DNA from: Desulfitobacterium dichloroeliminans LMG P-21439
Lineage (GTDB): Bacteria > Bacillota > Desulfitobacteriia > Desulfitobacteriales > Desulfitobacteriaceae
Direction of reading: 5' to 3'
Assembly (NCBI RefSeq): GCF_000243135.2
Contig: NC_019903.1
Coordinates: forward strand, 3,138,001 to 3,202,000
Length of the DNA stretch: 64,000 nucleotides
The position numbers and the translations under genes were made by a program. Under the pieces are notes generated by a model, which did no database searches, was not told the DNA's origin, and saw nothing but the letters and a program-made list of their open reading frames with translations. Below are positions 51,774 through 60,113 of this stretch, in pieces (position 1 is the first letter of the stretch; the number at the start of each line of letters is the position of its first letter).

Positions 51774-52649
51774 CTACGTTAATCGCTGAACTGATCCAGC
51801 CATAAAAACTTCATATAACCGTCGCGTCAGCGGACCGGAGACCCCTTGTCCTACAGTTACACCATCCAGTTCGCACACCCCTAAAACCTCGACACCCGTG
51901 CTGGTGAGGATAACCTCTTCAGCGCCACGCATCTCCTCTAAGGTAATTTCCCGTTCTTCTACCTCAATTCTGGCTGCCCGGGCTGTCTCCAGCATGATTG
52001 CCCGACTGACTCCGGGGAGGATTCGTCCGTTGAGGGGTGGAGTCACTACTTTTCCCTTGATGACCGCGGCTATGTTGCTACTGGAGGCCTCTGTAACCAG
52101 ACCCCCACCCGGCTCTGTTCCCAGGACAAAAATCGCTTCAAACGCCCCCTGCTCTGCGGCGGCCTGTTTGGCTAAGACATTGGGCAGCAAATTTAGGGTC
52201 TTGATATGAGGATGAGCCCACCGCTCATCCGGTACCGTAATACAGCTGACTCCCGCTACCCGAACGCTTTCCTCTAGGGAGGCCATCGGGGCAACAAATA
52301 AAGTGACCATCGGCTCCCCTTGAGGTAAAAAGGCATGCATTCTCGGCCCAATCCCTCTTGTTACCTGCAAGTAGACCATAGCATCAGGTATTCCTGCTTT
52401 TTCTAAACATTCCATGATGATATCCGTAAATTCTGCTTTAGTTTTAGGAGGGGTAATACGAATCTCCTTCATACTTCGTTCGAAACGCTCTAGATGTTCC
52501 TCCAACGCAAAGAGCTTCCCTTCCACGACCTTGACTGCTTCATAAACTCCATCACCAAAAAAATACCCGCGGTCAAGGAAAGGTATCTTTGCCTCTTCCA
52601 TACTGGTAATCTTACCATCCACCCATGCTATCCCTCTATTATCCGACAT
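51774..52649 (-). CDS. Class IV aminotransferase (D-amino-acid or branched-chain type)
   Basis: 291 aa PLP fold-type IV enzyme. FLDRGYFFGDGVYEAVKV (about residues 23-40), catalytic Lys in HIKTLNLLPN, GLVTEASSSNIAAV and LTSTGVEVLGV. Overall length and the first motif favour D-alanine transaminase or 4-amino-4-deoxychorismate lyase-like enzymes over IlvE; the substrate is not settled. Single gene. Confidence 0.85.
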   Translation of the reverse strand: MSDNRGIAWVDGKITSMEEAKIPFLDRGYFFGDGVYEAVKVVEGKLFALEEHLERFERSMKEIRITPPKTKAEFTDIIMECLEKAGIPDAMVYLQVTRGIGPRMHAFLPQGEPMVTLFVAPMASLEESVRVAGVSCITVPDERWAHPHIKTLNLLPNVLAKQAAAEQGAFEAIFVLGTEPGGGLVTEASSSNIAAVIKGKVVTPPLNGRILPGVSRAIMLETARAARIEVEEREITLEEMRGAEEVILTSTGVEVLGVCELDGVTVGQGVSGPLTRRLYEVFMAGSVQRLT

Positions 52650-52743
52650 GTGCATCATCTCCAATCTCTACTTTGGATTATATACCGACCTTTGGATAAA
52701 GAAAACCCGGCATCGGTAATCCTAGTATAGAGCAAACAAAGCA

Positions 52744-52772
52744 AACCCCAAAGCAGTTACAGCTTTGGGGTT
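52744..52772 (-). terminator. Terminator of the ferredoxin-Spo0E-like operon
   Basis: AACCCCAAAGC / GCTTTGGGGTT arms, 11 bp, about ten bases past the stop. Confidence 0.75.
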
Positions 52773-52782
52773 ACTCTTCCCT

Positions 52783-52986
52783 TCAAACGACCTTACGATA
52801 ATCTAGCCTAAGATAGTCACTATTAAGATAGTTCCTATAATACATATTTAACAAGATATCTAACTCCTGGCTCAATTGGACCACCTCAGGGTCCGCCAGT
52901 TCCTTATCTGCCGATAAGACATAAAGCTGATGCCTTAGATTTTCAATTTCTCTAAGTAAATACTCGTTGTCCATAAAATCAGTCAC
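52783..52986 (-). CDS. Spo0E-like aspartyl-phosphate phosphatase
   Basis: 67 aa two-helix protein. LLREIENLRHQLYVL (helix 1) and VVQLSQELDILLNMYY (helix 2) with the SQELD signature of Spo0E-family phosphatases, which dephosphorylate Spo0A~P and delay sporulation. GTG start with GGAG at 6 bases. Follows the ferredoxin gene by 3 bases, an unusual pairing of a redox carrier with a sporulation brake. Confidence 0.88.
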   Translation of the reverse strand: MTDFMDNEYLLREIENLRHQLYVLSADKELADPEVVQLSQELDILLNMYYRNYLNSDYLRLDYRKVV

Positions 52987-52989
52987 TTT

Positions 52990-53178
52990 CTACTCCAAGG
53001 TAATTGCTTCGACTGGGCAGCCATCTGCTGCTTCCTGAGCCCCGGCCTCTTCATCCTGGGGAACAGGAGTCGCAATGACAATAGCCAATCCTTCCTCATC
53101 CATCTCGAAAACCTTAGGACACACACTCGCGCACGCCCCACACCCAATACAACTCTCTCTGTTAACTTTAGCTATCAT
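52990..53178 (-). CDS. Ferredoxin
   Basis: 62 aa. One [4Fe-4S] motif CIGCGACASVCP (about residues 10-21) with the fourth Cys in DGCPVEAI near the C-terminus; the second cluster is missing, so this is a monocluster ferredoxin of the Fer type. ATG at 53176-53178 with GGGAG upstream. Confidence 0.9.
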   Translation of the reverse strand: MIAKVNRESCIGCGACASVCPKVFEMDEEGLAIVIATPVPQDEEAGAQEAADGCPVEAITLE

Positions 53179-53592
53179 ACCTAAACCACTCCCTTCATCA
53201 TTACAAGAACATTTTACATGACAGGCGACACAGGAATGTTGATACAACGCATAGGAAAAGAGTACCATTAATCACACTGACTTGTCCTTCTGACATTCTT
53301 ATCTGACTAGCTCTTTTTCTAGAGAGGGGGGGTGTATGGTTTGAGAATTATTCTAATCTATTTTAGTGAAAAAATATCGAAAATTATGTCGAGAGTGATT
53401 AGTGTTTTATCCGCTTTTTAGTAGAATTTCGTAGGAATATAAAGAATATAGCAATTTCAACCAGTCTTGTTCTTATACTTTTTAGCACATATTCATGAAA
53501 CTTGGGTTAATTTATTCTTATATAAATCTTAACAACTTAGCCAGATTAAAAATCCGCTATTAATTGATTGGCAAACCTTGGCTGGCACTATA
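53179..53592. other. AT-rich gap upstream of the ferredoxin gene
   Basis: No gene seen. Contains ATGTCGAG near 53387, one base off the Spo0A-box core TGTCGAA. No confident promoter. Confidence 0.5.
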
Positions 53593-53633
53593 AAAAAACG
53601 AGACTGATTTCACTGCGGAAACCATGTCTCGTT
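53593..53633 (-). terminator. Terminator of the CZB chemoreceptor
   Basis: AACGAGAC (53597-53604) with GTCTCGTT (53626-53633), then T-run on the minus strand. Confidence 0.75.
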
Positions 53634-53658
53634 ACAGAACTTATCATAACGTGTCTCG

Positions 53659-55611
53659 TTAAGAGATACTTTTGCGTTTTTCTTTCTCGATCAGACTGTT
53701 TAAATACTTGATTACCTTGCCTGAGTGCCTATCGAGCTTCTTCAAGCAGGCTTGGGCGTGTTTGATATTTCCTTCGTGGTAAGCCTTGGCTGCCTCTTGG
53801 GCCATGATATGGACCTGACTATGAGGCTCATCTAAGGCCTTAAAGTCTGAGTTCTCCTTTAAAGTATTACCATCTTGGAAGTACCATTTCCCTAGGCGAC
53901 AGTGCTCATGTGACGTAACTTCCTCAGGAGCTACATCCTCTAGGCCTTTAAGCATGTTGACAATGCGGGATTTCCAGAGTAAGTGGTCGGTTTTAGCCTT
54001 TTCCAAGGTCTCAATTGTTGATAGATTAGCACTCGTCAGCTTAAAGTGCTCGACATTCTGATTAAGCTCCTGAGCCAGATAGGCAGTTCCTTGAATGGTA
54101 GTGGCTACCGTTTCTAAGGACGCGTTGATCTCTTGGGAAGAAGCAGCTACTTCTTCGGCATGAGCGGATGTATTTTCAATGACTGAAGCTACAGAGTTAA
54201 TCAAGGTCACAATCTTATCTGAGCTAGCTACCTCCGAGTCTGTCACTTCCACACTGGACTGGACATCCTCTGCAGTTTTCCTAACGGCACCGTAGATGTT
54301 ATTGAGTGCATCGCCGGCTTGGTTCATGACCTGAACCCCACTCTCCACCTCTTGCCGGGTGATTTGAGTGGCTTGCACCACATCCTCAACCCCTAGGAGA
54401 ACCTTCTGGACTAAACCTGCCACATCATGGGCTCCTTGGGTAGACTGCTCTGCTAACTTCCGGACTTCCTCAGCTACCACGGCAAAGCCCCGTCCGGATT
54501 CACCCGCCCGAGCAGCCTCGATAGCAGCATTAAGGGCCAAGAGATTCGTCTGGTCCGCTAGCCCGGTAATAGTCCCGGTAATCGAATCAATCTGTTTGGA
54601 AAGCTCATTGAGCTGTAGCATCAATTCTTCCGTCTCGAGGGTCTTAGAACGGATGGTCGCCATACGGCCGATAGCATCGTCCACCGTGTGCTTCCCTTGC
54701 TCTGCAATCTTCATAGTTTGTTGCGAATTCACCGCAGCCGCTTGACTCTGGCTTTTCGCGATTTGGGTTAAGGAGGAAAGCTCTAGCAACACCTGAGAAG
54801 CCTCCACGATGGACTTCGCCCCCGTATCGGATTCCGCCGCTACATTTTGCATGCTTTCACTCACTTCAGCAACGGCCACCGTTGCCTCTTCGCTGGTTGC
54901 GGCCAACTCCTCTGAGGTCGCAGCCAGATTCTCCGTCATCTCACGGACCTTCTTCACCACATCAGACAAGCGAGTAATCATCACGTTGAAGGCCGCGCTT
55001 AAGTCACCAAATTCATCATTGGACTTCACTGGCGCTACGACAGTCAAGTCTCCCAGCCCTGCTTTACTCATAGTTTCTTGGATCTCATTGATAGAATTTA
55101 GGACATAACGAGAAATATGATAACCCATGAATAAGGCGATCAAAGCGGCAACAGCTATCCCTAGTTTACTCACTAAAGCCGCCATATCGATATCCTTATG
55201 TATTTCCTGTTCATGCCCAAGCAGGACCTCATTATTTCTGTCTATGATAGAATCCAAAACCTCTAGAATAGGTCCAAGAGTGCCCGCCGAACCCTGAATA
55301 AGATCGGCCTCATGGGCCTTTAGCAAAGGTTGGAGCTTCTCCAAATCCCGATGATCCTCCGGTTCCAGCTTTTCGTTGTTCTTTAACTGCTCGAAACCTT
55401 GCAGAATTCCCACCATATCACTTTGGATTGCATTCCTGATATCCGCTTTAATTGTCTGAGTTGAGTTAACAACGCCGGAATGATGCAAAATATTATCGAT
55501 CTCATCATTCACCAAACTCTGATAATACATATTGATCAAACTCGTCGCAATAAAAATAACCATAATTCCTAAAAAACCGCCGAGGACCTTTAGCCTTACC
55601 CCAATTTTCAT
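53659..55611 (-). CDS. Methyl-accepting chemotaxis protein with C-terminal CZB zinc domain
   Basis: 650 aa. Membrane helix about residues 8-27, four-helix periplasmic sensor, second helix about 147-168, HAMP, MCP signalling hairpin with [17 protein letters not shown], and a C-terminal CZB domain (about 560-625) with its zinc ligands in [18 protein letters not shown] and PHSQVH. CZB domains sense zinc or hypochlorous acid through a reactive Cys. ATG at 55609-55611. Next to the partner-switch operon. Confidence 0.92.
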   Translation of the reverse strand: MKIGVRLKVLGGFLGIMVIFIATSLINMYYQSLVNDEIDNILHHSGVVNSTQTIKADIRNAIQSDMVGILQGFEQLKNNEKLEPEDHRDLEKLQPLLKAHEADLIQGSAGTLGPILEVLDSIIDRNNEVLLGHEQEIHKDIDMAALVSKLGIAVAALIALFMGYHISRYVLNSINEIQETMSKAGLGDLTVVAPVKSNDEFGDLSAAFNVMITRLSDVVKKVREMTENLAATSEELAATSEEATVAVAEVSESMQNVAAESDTGAKSIVEASQVLLELSSLTQIAKSQSQAAAVNSQQTMKIAEQGKHTVDDAIGRMATIRSKTLETEELMLQLNELSKQIDSITGTITGLADQTNLLALNAAIEAARAGESGRGFAVVAEEVRKLAEQSTQGAHDVAGLVQKVLLGVEDVVQATQITRQEVESGVQVMNQAGDALNNIYGAVRKTAEDVQSSVEVTDSEVASSDKIVTLINSVASVIENTSAHAEEVAASSQEINASLETVATTIQGTAYLAQELNQNVEHFKLTSANLSTIETLEKAKTDHLLWKSRIVNMLKGLEDVAPEEVTSHEHCRLGKWYFQDGNTLKENSDFKALDEPHSQVHIMAQEAAKAYHEGNIKHAQACLKKLDRHSGKVIKYLNSLIEKEKRKSIS

Positions 55612-55689
55612 CGCAAACACCTCACTTCTTTGTACCTAGAATTGCTAGTTTCTCTAATATCTGTAGTATCTGTAGTTTCTCTATTCCCC

Positions 55690-55992
55690 TTAAATAATCT
55701 CAAATACCCGATTGAGGCGAGTTAATGAAAAGAGTTCCTTTACGGCGCCTTGCAGTCCTTTGACGACGATTCCGCCGCCTCGTTCAATCGTTCGCTTGTG
55801 AATGGCTACTAGCACCCCCAACCCTGAGCTATCAATGTAATTCAGCTTGCTCATATCAAAAATAAAGCGTGTTTTCCCTTGATCAATCAACTGGAGTAGA
55901 TTTTCTCGGAGGATCGCTGCATCCTCCACGTAGATTTTTCCTTCTAATTCCACCTGGACCTCAAGCTTATCTGACTGGATATTTATTGACAT
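55690..55992 (-). CDS. STAS-domain anti-anti-sigma factor (RsbV/SpoIIAA-like)
   Basis: 100 aa single STAS domain. The phosphorylatable Ser sits in LNYIDSSGLGVLV (about residues 50-62). ATG with GGGGAGG. Third gene of a PP2C phosphatase, anti-sigma kinase, STAS operon, a complete partner-switch cassette. No sigma factor gene follows, so the output target is elsewhere or non-sigma. Confidence 0.9.
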   Translation of the reverse strand: MSINIQSDKLEVQVELEGKIYVEDAAILRENLLQLIDQGKTRFIFDMSKLNYIDSSGLGVLVAIHKRTIERGGGIVVKGLQGAVKELFSLTRLNRVFEII

Positions 55993-56041
55993 GAAATTTG
56001 TCCTCCCCAAGTTACTAGATTTTTTTCACTAGGTATCTTTA

Positions 56042-56509
56042 TCACTTTAATAGTGTTTTCATGAGCATGACGCAGTTGCCCTTGGCATTATAACGCACCT
56101 TATCCATAACTTGGGCCATGATAAACAGACCCCGACCGGATTCTCCCCACTGCCAGGTCTCCTCTTCCTCCCCGCACAGGCAGGCAAGTTTGGTCATGAC
56201 CTGATTGGCTTTAAAGCCAGTTCCACTATCCTTAACCCGAATAATCAGCCATTGGGAATGGAGCAAGCACATACTAAGGGTCACCGCGGGTATGGATACC
56301 CTATCCTCAGCATACTTAAAGGCATTGTTCACCGCTTCATTCAGAGCAATTTCCAGTAAAGTGACCTCATTTTCCAAAGAGTCCGTATCCTTGCCATCCT
56401 GCTTCGCCAAAGCTTCCCGCAAGCAGTGTTGCAATTGATCCCGATAAGTGCAAAACTCCTCTTCTGTACAAAAAGTTTCCCGTATTATTTTTTGTCGCAT
56501 AACCTTCAC
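56042..56509 (-). CDS. Anti-sigma factor serine kinase (RsbW-like HATPase)
   Basis: 155 aa GHKL ATPase. N-box ALNEAVNNAFKYA (about residues 52-64), G1 RVKDSGTGF (about 90-98) and G2 ESGRGLFIMAQVMD (about 122-135). It would phosphorylate the STAS partner. GTG start overlaps the phosphatase stop (GTGA), so translation is coupled. Confidence 0.88.
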   Translation of the reverse strand: MKVMRQKIIRETFCTEEEFCTYRDQLQHCLREALAKQDGKDTDSLENEVTLLEIALNEAVNNAFKYAEDRVSIPAVTLSMCLLHSQWLIIRVKDSGTGFKANQVMTKLACLCGEEEETWQWGESGRGLFIMAQVMDKVRYNAKGNCVMLMKTLLK

Positions 56510-57621
56510 CCACCCTTTTCTCCGAGGATAAACCCTAAAGCCGTGGCGTCATCCGTTAGTTCCTTCCCTTTGGCTAAGGAATCCAGCCAAGACATCACAT
56601 CCTTAATGCCTTGCCCTTGGATAGGATATTCTTTTGCTTGGATTAAATCATAGAAGCCATCCGTAAGAAAAATCAGCCCATCTCCCGATCTAACGAGACA
56701 TTCATGCTCCTCGAACTCAGCGTGCTCCGTAATCCCTAAGAAGGTCCCCGGCTGGCTTAAGGCCTTAACGCCCGACCCTCCTTCCGCAGAAAATAAAAGG
56801 AAATGATTAATGCCCGCCATCACGTAGGCGAGCTTTCCTTGAGCTAAATCTATTTCAAAAAGAGTCGCCGCAGCAAAAGAATCCTCCGGAAGAATGCCGA
56901 TTGCTTCCTGATTCATCCACTCCACCTTCTCTGCCAGAGGAATTTGACGCCCGACTACTTGTCGGAAGAGAACTCGCAGGGCAGACACTTGTAACGCTGT
57001 GACCACCCCATGACCCATCACATCAAAAAGGAATCCCTTGAAAATCTGATTCCTCTCATCCCAGCGATAATCATAATAATCTCCACTTAAGTGCTGGTAA
57101 GGAAGAAAAATACTCTTCATTGTTAACTTCTCATTAGCAAAATCTGACCGTAAAATCCTTTTTTGAATTCGCCCAGCCAATTCGACCTCTTGGCGAATTC
57201 TCATATCCTCCGTTATATCCCGGAAAATCGCCACATAATGGGTTAGGCCTAGCTCGCCGTGACGAACAGCATGAATGTTCAACCATTCCGGATAAATCTC
57301 CCCATTTTTTCGCCTATTCCAGATCTCCCCTTGCCACTGACCTTTGACCGCCAGATCTCCCCACATAGACGTGTAGAATTGCTGTGCATGGCGACCGGAC
57401 TTGAGAATTCGCGGGTTCTTGCCCAGAGCCTCTGCCAGCGTGTAACCTGTAGTCTGGGTAAAGGCCGGATTTACATAGATAATCTCACCTTGGGGATTCG
57501 TAATGGAAATCCCTTCTTGGGCATACTCAAAAACCCGAGCAAAAATATCACTTGTGGATTCACAGAAATCCATCACACTTAAGGACAAGGGCCTTGACTT
57601 GCTATTTTCCTCTACTTGCAC
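56506..57621 (-). CDS. PAS-PP2C phosphatase (RsbP/RsbU-like)
   Basis: 371 aa. N-terminal PAS domain (about residues 30-140, ISITNPQGEIIYVNPAFTQTTGY) with PAC, then SpoIIE/PP2C domain (about 175-370) with metal-site Asp in HLSGDYYDY, FDVMGHG and FLTDGFYD. The PAS domain senses an unknown signal and the phosphatase reactivates the STAS protein. GTG start with GAGG eight bases upstream. Leader carries two direct repeats (57677-57738). Confidence 0.9.
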   Translation of the reverse strand: MQVEENSKSRPLSLSVMDFCESTSDIFARVFEYAQEGISITNPQGEIIYVNPAFTQTTGYTLAEALGKNPRILKSGRHAQQFYTSMWGDLAVKGQWQGEIWNRRKNGEIYPEWLNIHAVRHGELGLTHYVAIFRDITEDMRIRQEVELAGRIQKRILRSDFANEKLTMKSIFLPYQHLSGDYYDYRWDERNQIFKGFLFDVMGHGVVTALQVSALRVLFRQVVGRQIPLAEKVEWMNQEAIGILPEDSFAAATLFEIDLAQGKLAYVMAGINHFLLFSAEGGSGVKALSQPGTFLGITEHAEFEEHECLVRSGDGLIFLTDGFYDLIQAKEYPIQGQGIKDVMSWLDSLAKGKELTDDATALGFILGEKGG

Positions 57622-57676
57622 TCGTCATTCCTCACAGTACTAACGGCTATTTTTACATATTCCATGTTTTATACGA

Positions 57677-57738
57677 AATCTCGACAAATTACAATGATTC
57701 CTTCTACTATCAATTCTCGACAAATTATAATAATTCCT
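57677..57738. promoter_or_regulatory. Two direct repeats with Spo0A-box-like cores
   Basis: TCTCGACAAATTAyAATrATTCCT occurs twice with a 36-bp period. On the minus strand each reads TTTGTCGAGA, one base off the Spo0A box TGTCGAA. Lies upstream of the PAS-PP2C gene. Confidence 0.45.
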
Positions 57739-57950
57739 GCCTAAATTCCGACCTTATGAGAAAATTCCCACATATATTTTTTAATAAAATCCCTATACTA
57801 AGTAACAATCAAGAGAAATTTTAACATATTCCATTCTTTTGGCAGGATTCTCAAAGGATAAAGTCGAAAATAAATTTGGTTGTCCTTCGTCTTTGGGAGT
57901 TCAATCCTTTTGTCTATGGAGTTCAATAATTTAGTGAAAGGGGTGCTAAG

Positions 57951-58385
57951 ATGATTTTTTTGATTTTCACCCTCGTTATTGCTTTAGTCGTGGCGATCTT
58001 TGCCGTACAAAATGCCGCCCCCGTGGCCATAAATTTATTGTGGTATGTGGCTGAGGTCCCTTTAGTCCTTGTTATCTTGGGTTCGGCCCTAGCCGGAGCC
58101 CTCATTGTCTTCTTTATAGCCATCTGGCGTGAGTTTCGTTTGAAAGGAAAGGCCAAGACTAAGGCCAAAGCAGACGCCAAAGCCCTAACGGAAGCAGAAG
58201 CAGCCAAAGCTAAAGCCATAACGGAAGCCGCCAAAGCGGAAATAGCCAAAGTTGAAGCAATGGCCAAGCATGAGGCACAACCAACGAATACCCAAGGCAC
58301 AGTAGCCTTAGATCAACCTCTGCCCTTAGTAGAGGATTCTCCCAGCGAATCTAACACACCAGATACGAAGGAGCCTAACTTGTGA
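57951..58385 (+). CDS. LapA-domain membrane protein with Ala/Lys-rich tail
   Basis: 144 aa. Two membrane helices (about residues 2-22 and 37-60) with the AVQNAAPVAINLLWY motif of LapA/DUF1049 proteins, then an Ala/Lys/Glu-repeat helix (KAKTKAKADAKALTEAEAAK) predicted as coiled coil, then a Pro/Ser tail. First gene of LapA, M23 peptidase, bactofilin. In enterobacteria LapA is linked to LPS assembly; here it is probably a scaffold. Confidence 0.78.
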   Translation: MIFLIFTLVIALVVAIFAVQNAAPVAINLLWYVAEVPLVLVILGSALAGALIVFFIAIWREFRLKGKAKTKAKADAKALTEAEAAKAKAITEAAKAEIAKVEAMAKHEAQPTNTQGTVALDQPLPLVEDSPSESNTPDTKEPNL

Positions 58386-59308
58386 AGAATAAATATACCT
58401 TTTTAATGATCCCACCGGATCATGGACCCACCAAGCAGTTTCAAGTGACCCACAAAGGAAAACAGCTGATTATCTCTGGTATATGCACCTTATCCCTCCT
58501 CTTTGTCGGAATGTTTTCCTTTAATCTCTATCTATCTAAAACTGTCGATTCTCAAGAAGCTCAATTAGCAGCCATTGAAGAGCTTAAGCAGGAAAACTTG
58601 GCCAAAGATCAGGAGATTGCTCAGCTAAAGGCTCAGTCTCAACAGGTAGTGAAAGACATGGCTACCATGCAAGAACTCGAATTGCGTCTCACTTCGATCC
58701 TCAAGATCGACCCTGCCGAGTCTTCCACCTTCTCAACTACCGGCAATACCCTCAGCGCATCCTCTACCATAAGCCGCGGGGCTCCTGCACCCACCACCCC
58801 AGCCCCTACAATCAGTGATCCACAACAAATTTCTCGAGAGCTGAAGCTCTTGGAAAATTATTATGCACTGGCCGTAGAGCACCAAGAGGAAATCGACCGC
58901 ACCCCCAGCATTCTGCCCCTGAAGGTGGATTTTGATATTGCTTCAGAGTTTGGTTATCGCCGCAATCCTTTTGGCGGGTGGTCGAAGGAGTTTCATAATG
59001 GGGTAGACATGCCTTGCGACTACGGTACCGAAGTCTATGCCACCGCTTCCGGGATAGTCACTGTCTCAACCTTCGATCGAGTCTATGGTCGACTCATCGA
59101 GATCGATCACGGACGAGGTGTCGAAACCATCTATGCACATAACTCTCGCCTACTCGTTAAGGTAGGAGATAAGATAGAAAAAGGCGAGTTAATCGCTTAC
59201 AGCGGAAACTCCGGGCGGAGCACCGGCTCCCATCTCCATTATGGGGCCCGTATCAATGGCGTAACCGTAGATCCACTCCAATTCACAGATTTTACAAAGG
59301 AGCAATGA
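58382..59308 (+). CDS. M23 (LytM) peptidase
   Basis: 308 aa. Membrane anchor (about residues 29-51), coiled coil (about 55-100), Ser/Pro/Thr linker, LytM domain (about 185-305) with HNGVDMPCD (His, Asp) and SHLHYG (HxH) zinc/catalytic residues all present. Endopeptidase acting on peptidoglycan cross-links. GTG overlaps the LapA stop. Next to bactofilin, a pairing known to control cell shape in other bacteria. Confidence 0.9.
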   Translation: MKNKYTFLMIPPDHGPTKQFQVTHKGKQLIISGICTLSLLFVGMFSFNLYLSKTVDSQEAQLAAIEELKQENLAKDQEIAQLKAQSQQVVKDMATMQELELRLTSILKIDPAESSTFSTTGNTLSASSTISRGAPAPTTPAPTISDPQQISRELKLLENYYALAVEHQEEIDRTPSILPLKVDFDIASEFGYRRNPFGGWSKEFHNGVDMPCDYGTEVYATASGIVTVSTFDRVYGRLIEIDHGRGVETIYAHNSRLLVKVGDKIEKGELIAYSGNSGRSTGSHLHYGARINGVTVDPLQFTDFTKEQ

Positions 59309-59312
59309 GCTA

Positions 59313-59903
59313 ATGTGGGGTAAAAATCCAGAGAGTCCTAAGCGCACGTCCGGTGCCTTTCAAGCCAGTTCCGGTGAAACAACCTATATCGCCAGTGATG
59401 CCGAATTTAACGGCAAGCTCACCCTAAAAGGCAGTGCCCGCATCGACGGCAAGGTTGAAGGACAAATCATTATCAGCGGGGACCTCATTGTAGGGCCAAG
59501 TGCTGTGATCAACGCCAATATCAAGGCCAATTCCGTCAGCCTCTCCGGCGCAATCCGCGGCGATGTCGTAACCCAAGAGACCTTGGAGCTCTGTTCTACT
59601 GCCCGCATGAAAGGCAATATTTTTAGCAAGCAACTGAAGATTGACCAAGGTGCCCAATTCATTGGCACAAGCTGTCTCTTGGAAGATGCTCAGAAACAGA
59701 CTCTGAAAGAAGTTAAAGTTCCAGAAGAAGCGCCTTCGACCAGTGAGCGAGAATCAGAAAGCGATATCGATGTCGATAATGTTTTAAGTCCCTTAGCCCC
59801 CCTCGATGATGATGCTGCGGAATCTTCCGCAGATGATAGTTCTCCTAGTTCGCAGCAAAAAAATGTGGCCTATGGTAAATCTTCCCGATCGAGGAGACGC
59901 TAG
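59313..59903 (+). CDS. Bactofilin (polymer-forming cytoskeletal protein)
   Basis: 196 aa. Central beta-helical bactofilin domain (about residues 22-115, LTLKGSARIDGKVEGQIIISGDLIVG), disordered acidic C-terminus ending in a basic SRSRRR patch. Self-assembling scaffold that localises wall enzymes; the M23 gene four bases upstream is its likely client. Confidence 0.9.
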   Translation: MWGKNPESPKRTSGAFQASSGETTYIASDAEFNGKLTLKGSARIDGKVEGQIIISGDLIVGPSAVINANIKANSVSLSGAIRGDVVTQETLELCSTARMKGNIFSKQLKIDQGAQFIGTSCLLEDAQKQTLKEVKVPEEAPSTSERESESDIDVDNVLSPLAPLDDDAAESSADDSSPSSQQKNVAYGKSSRSRRR

Positions 59904-60113
59904 ACATAATCGTCTTATCTACACACATATACTGAGGAGTGTCACTGAACCTTTTTCAACAAGGCCGGTGATACTCTTTTTTGCACTATGACCGCTTACT
60001 ATAAAATTCTCGTCGATAGGGATTTTTTTACATAAAGGAAAATCTCTATCGACGAAGAATAATTACTAGAAGAATAATTACTAGCTACAGAATTTCTATT
60101 TGGGGGAAACAAC

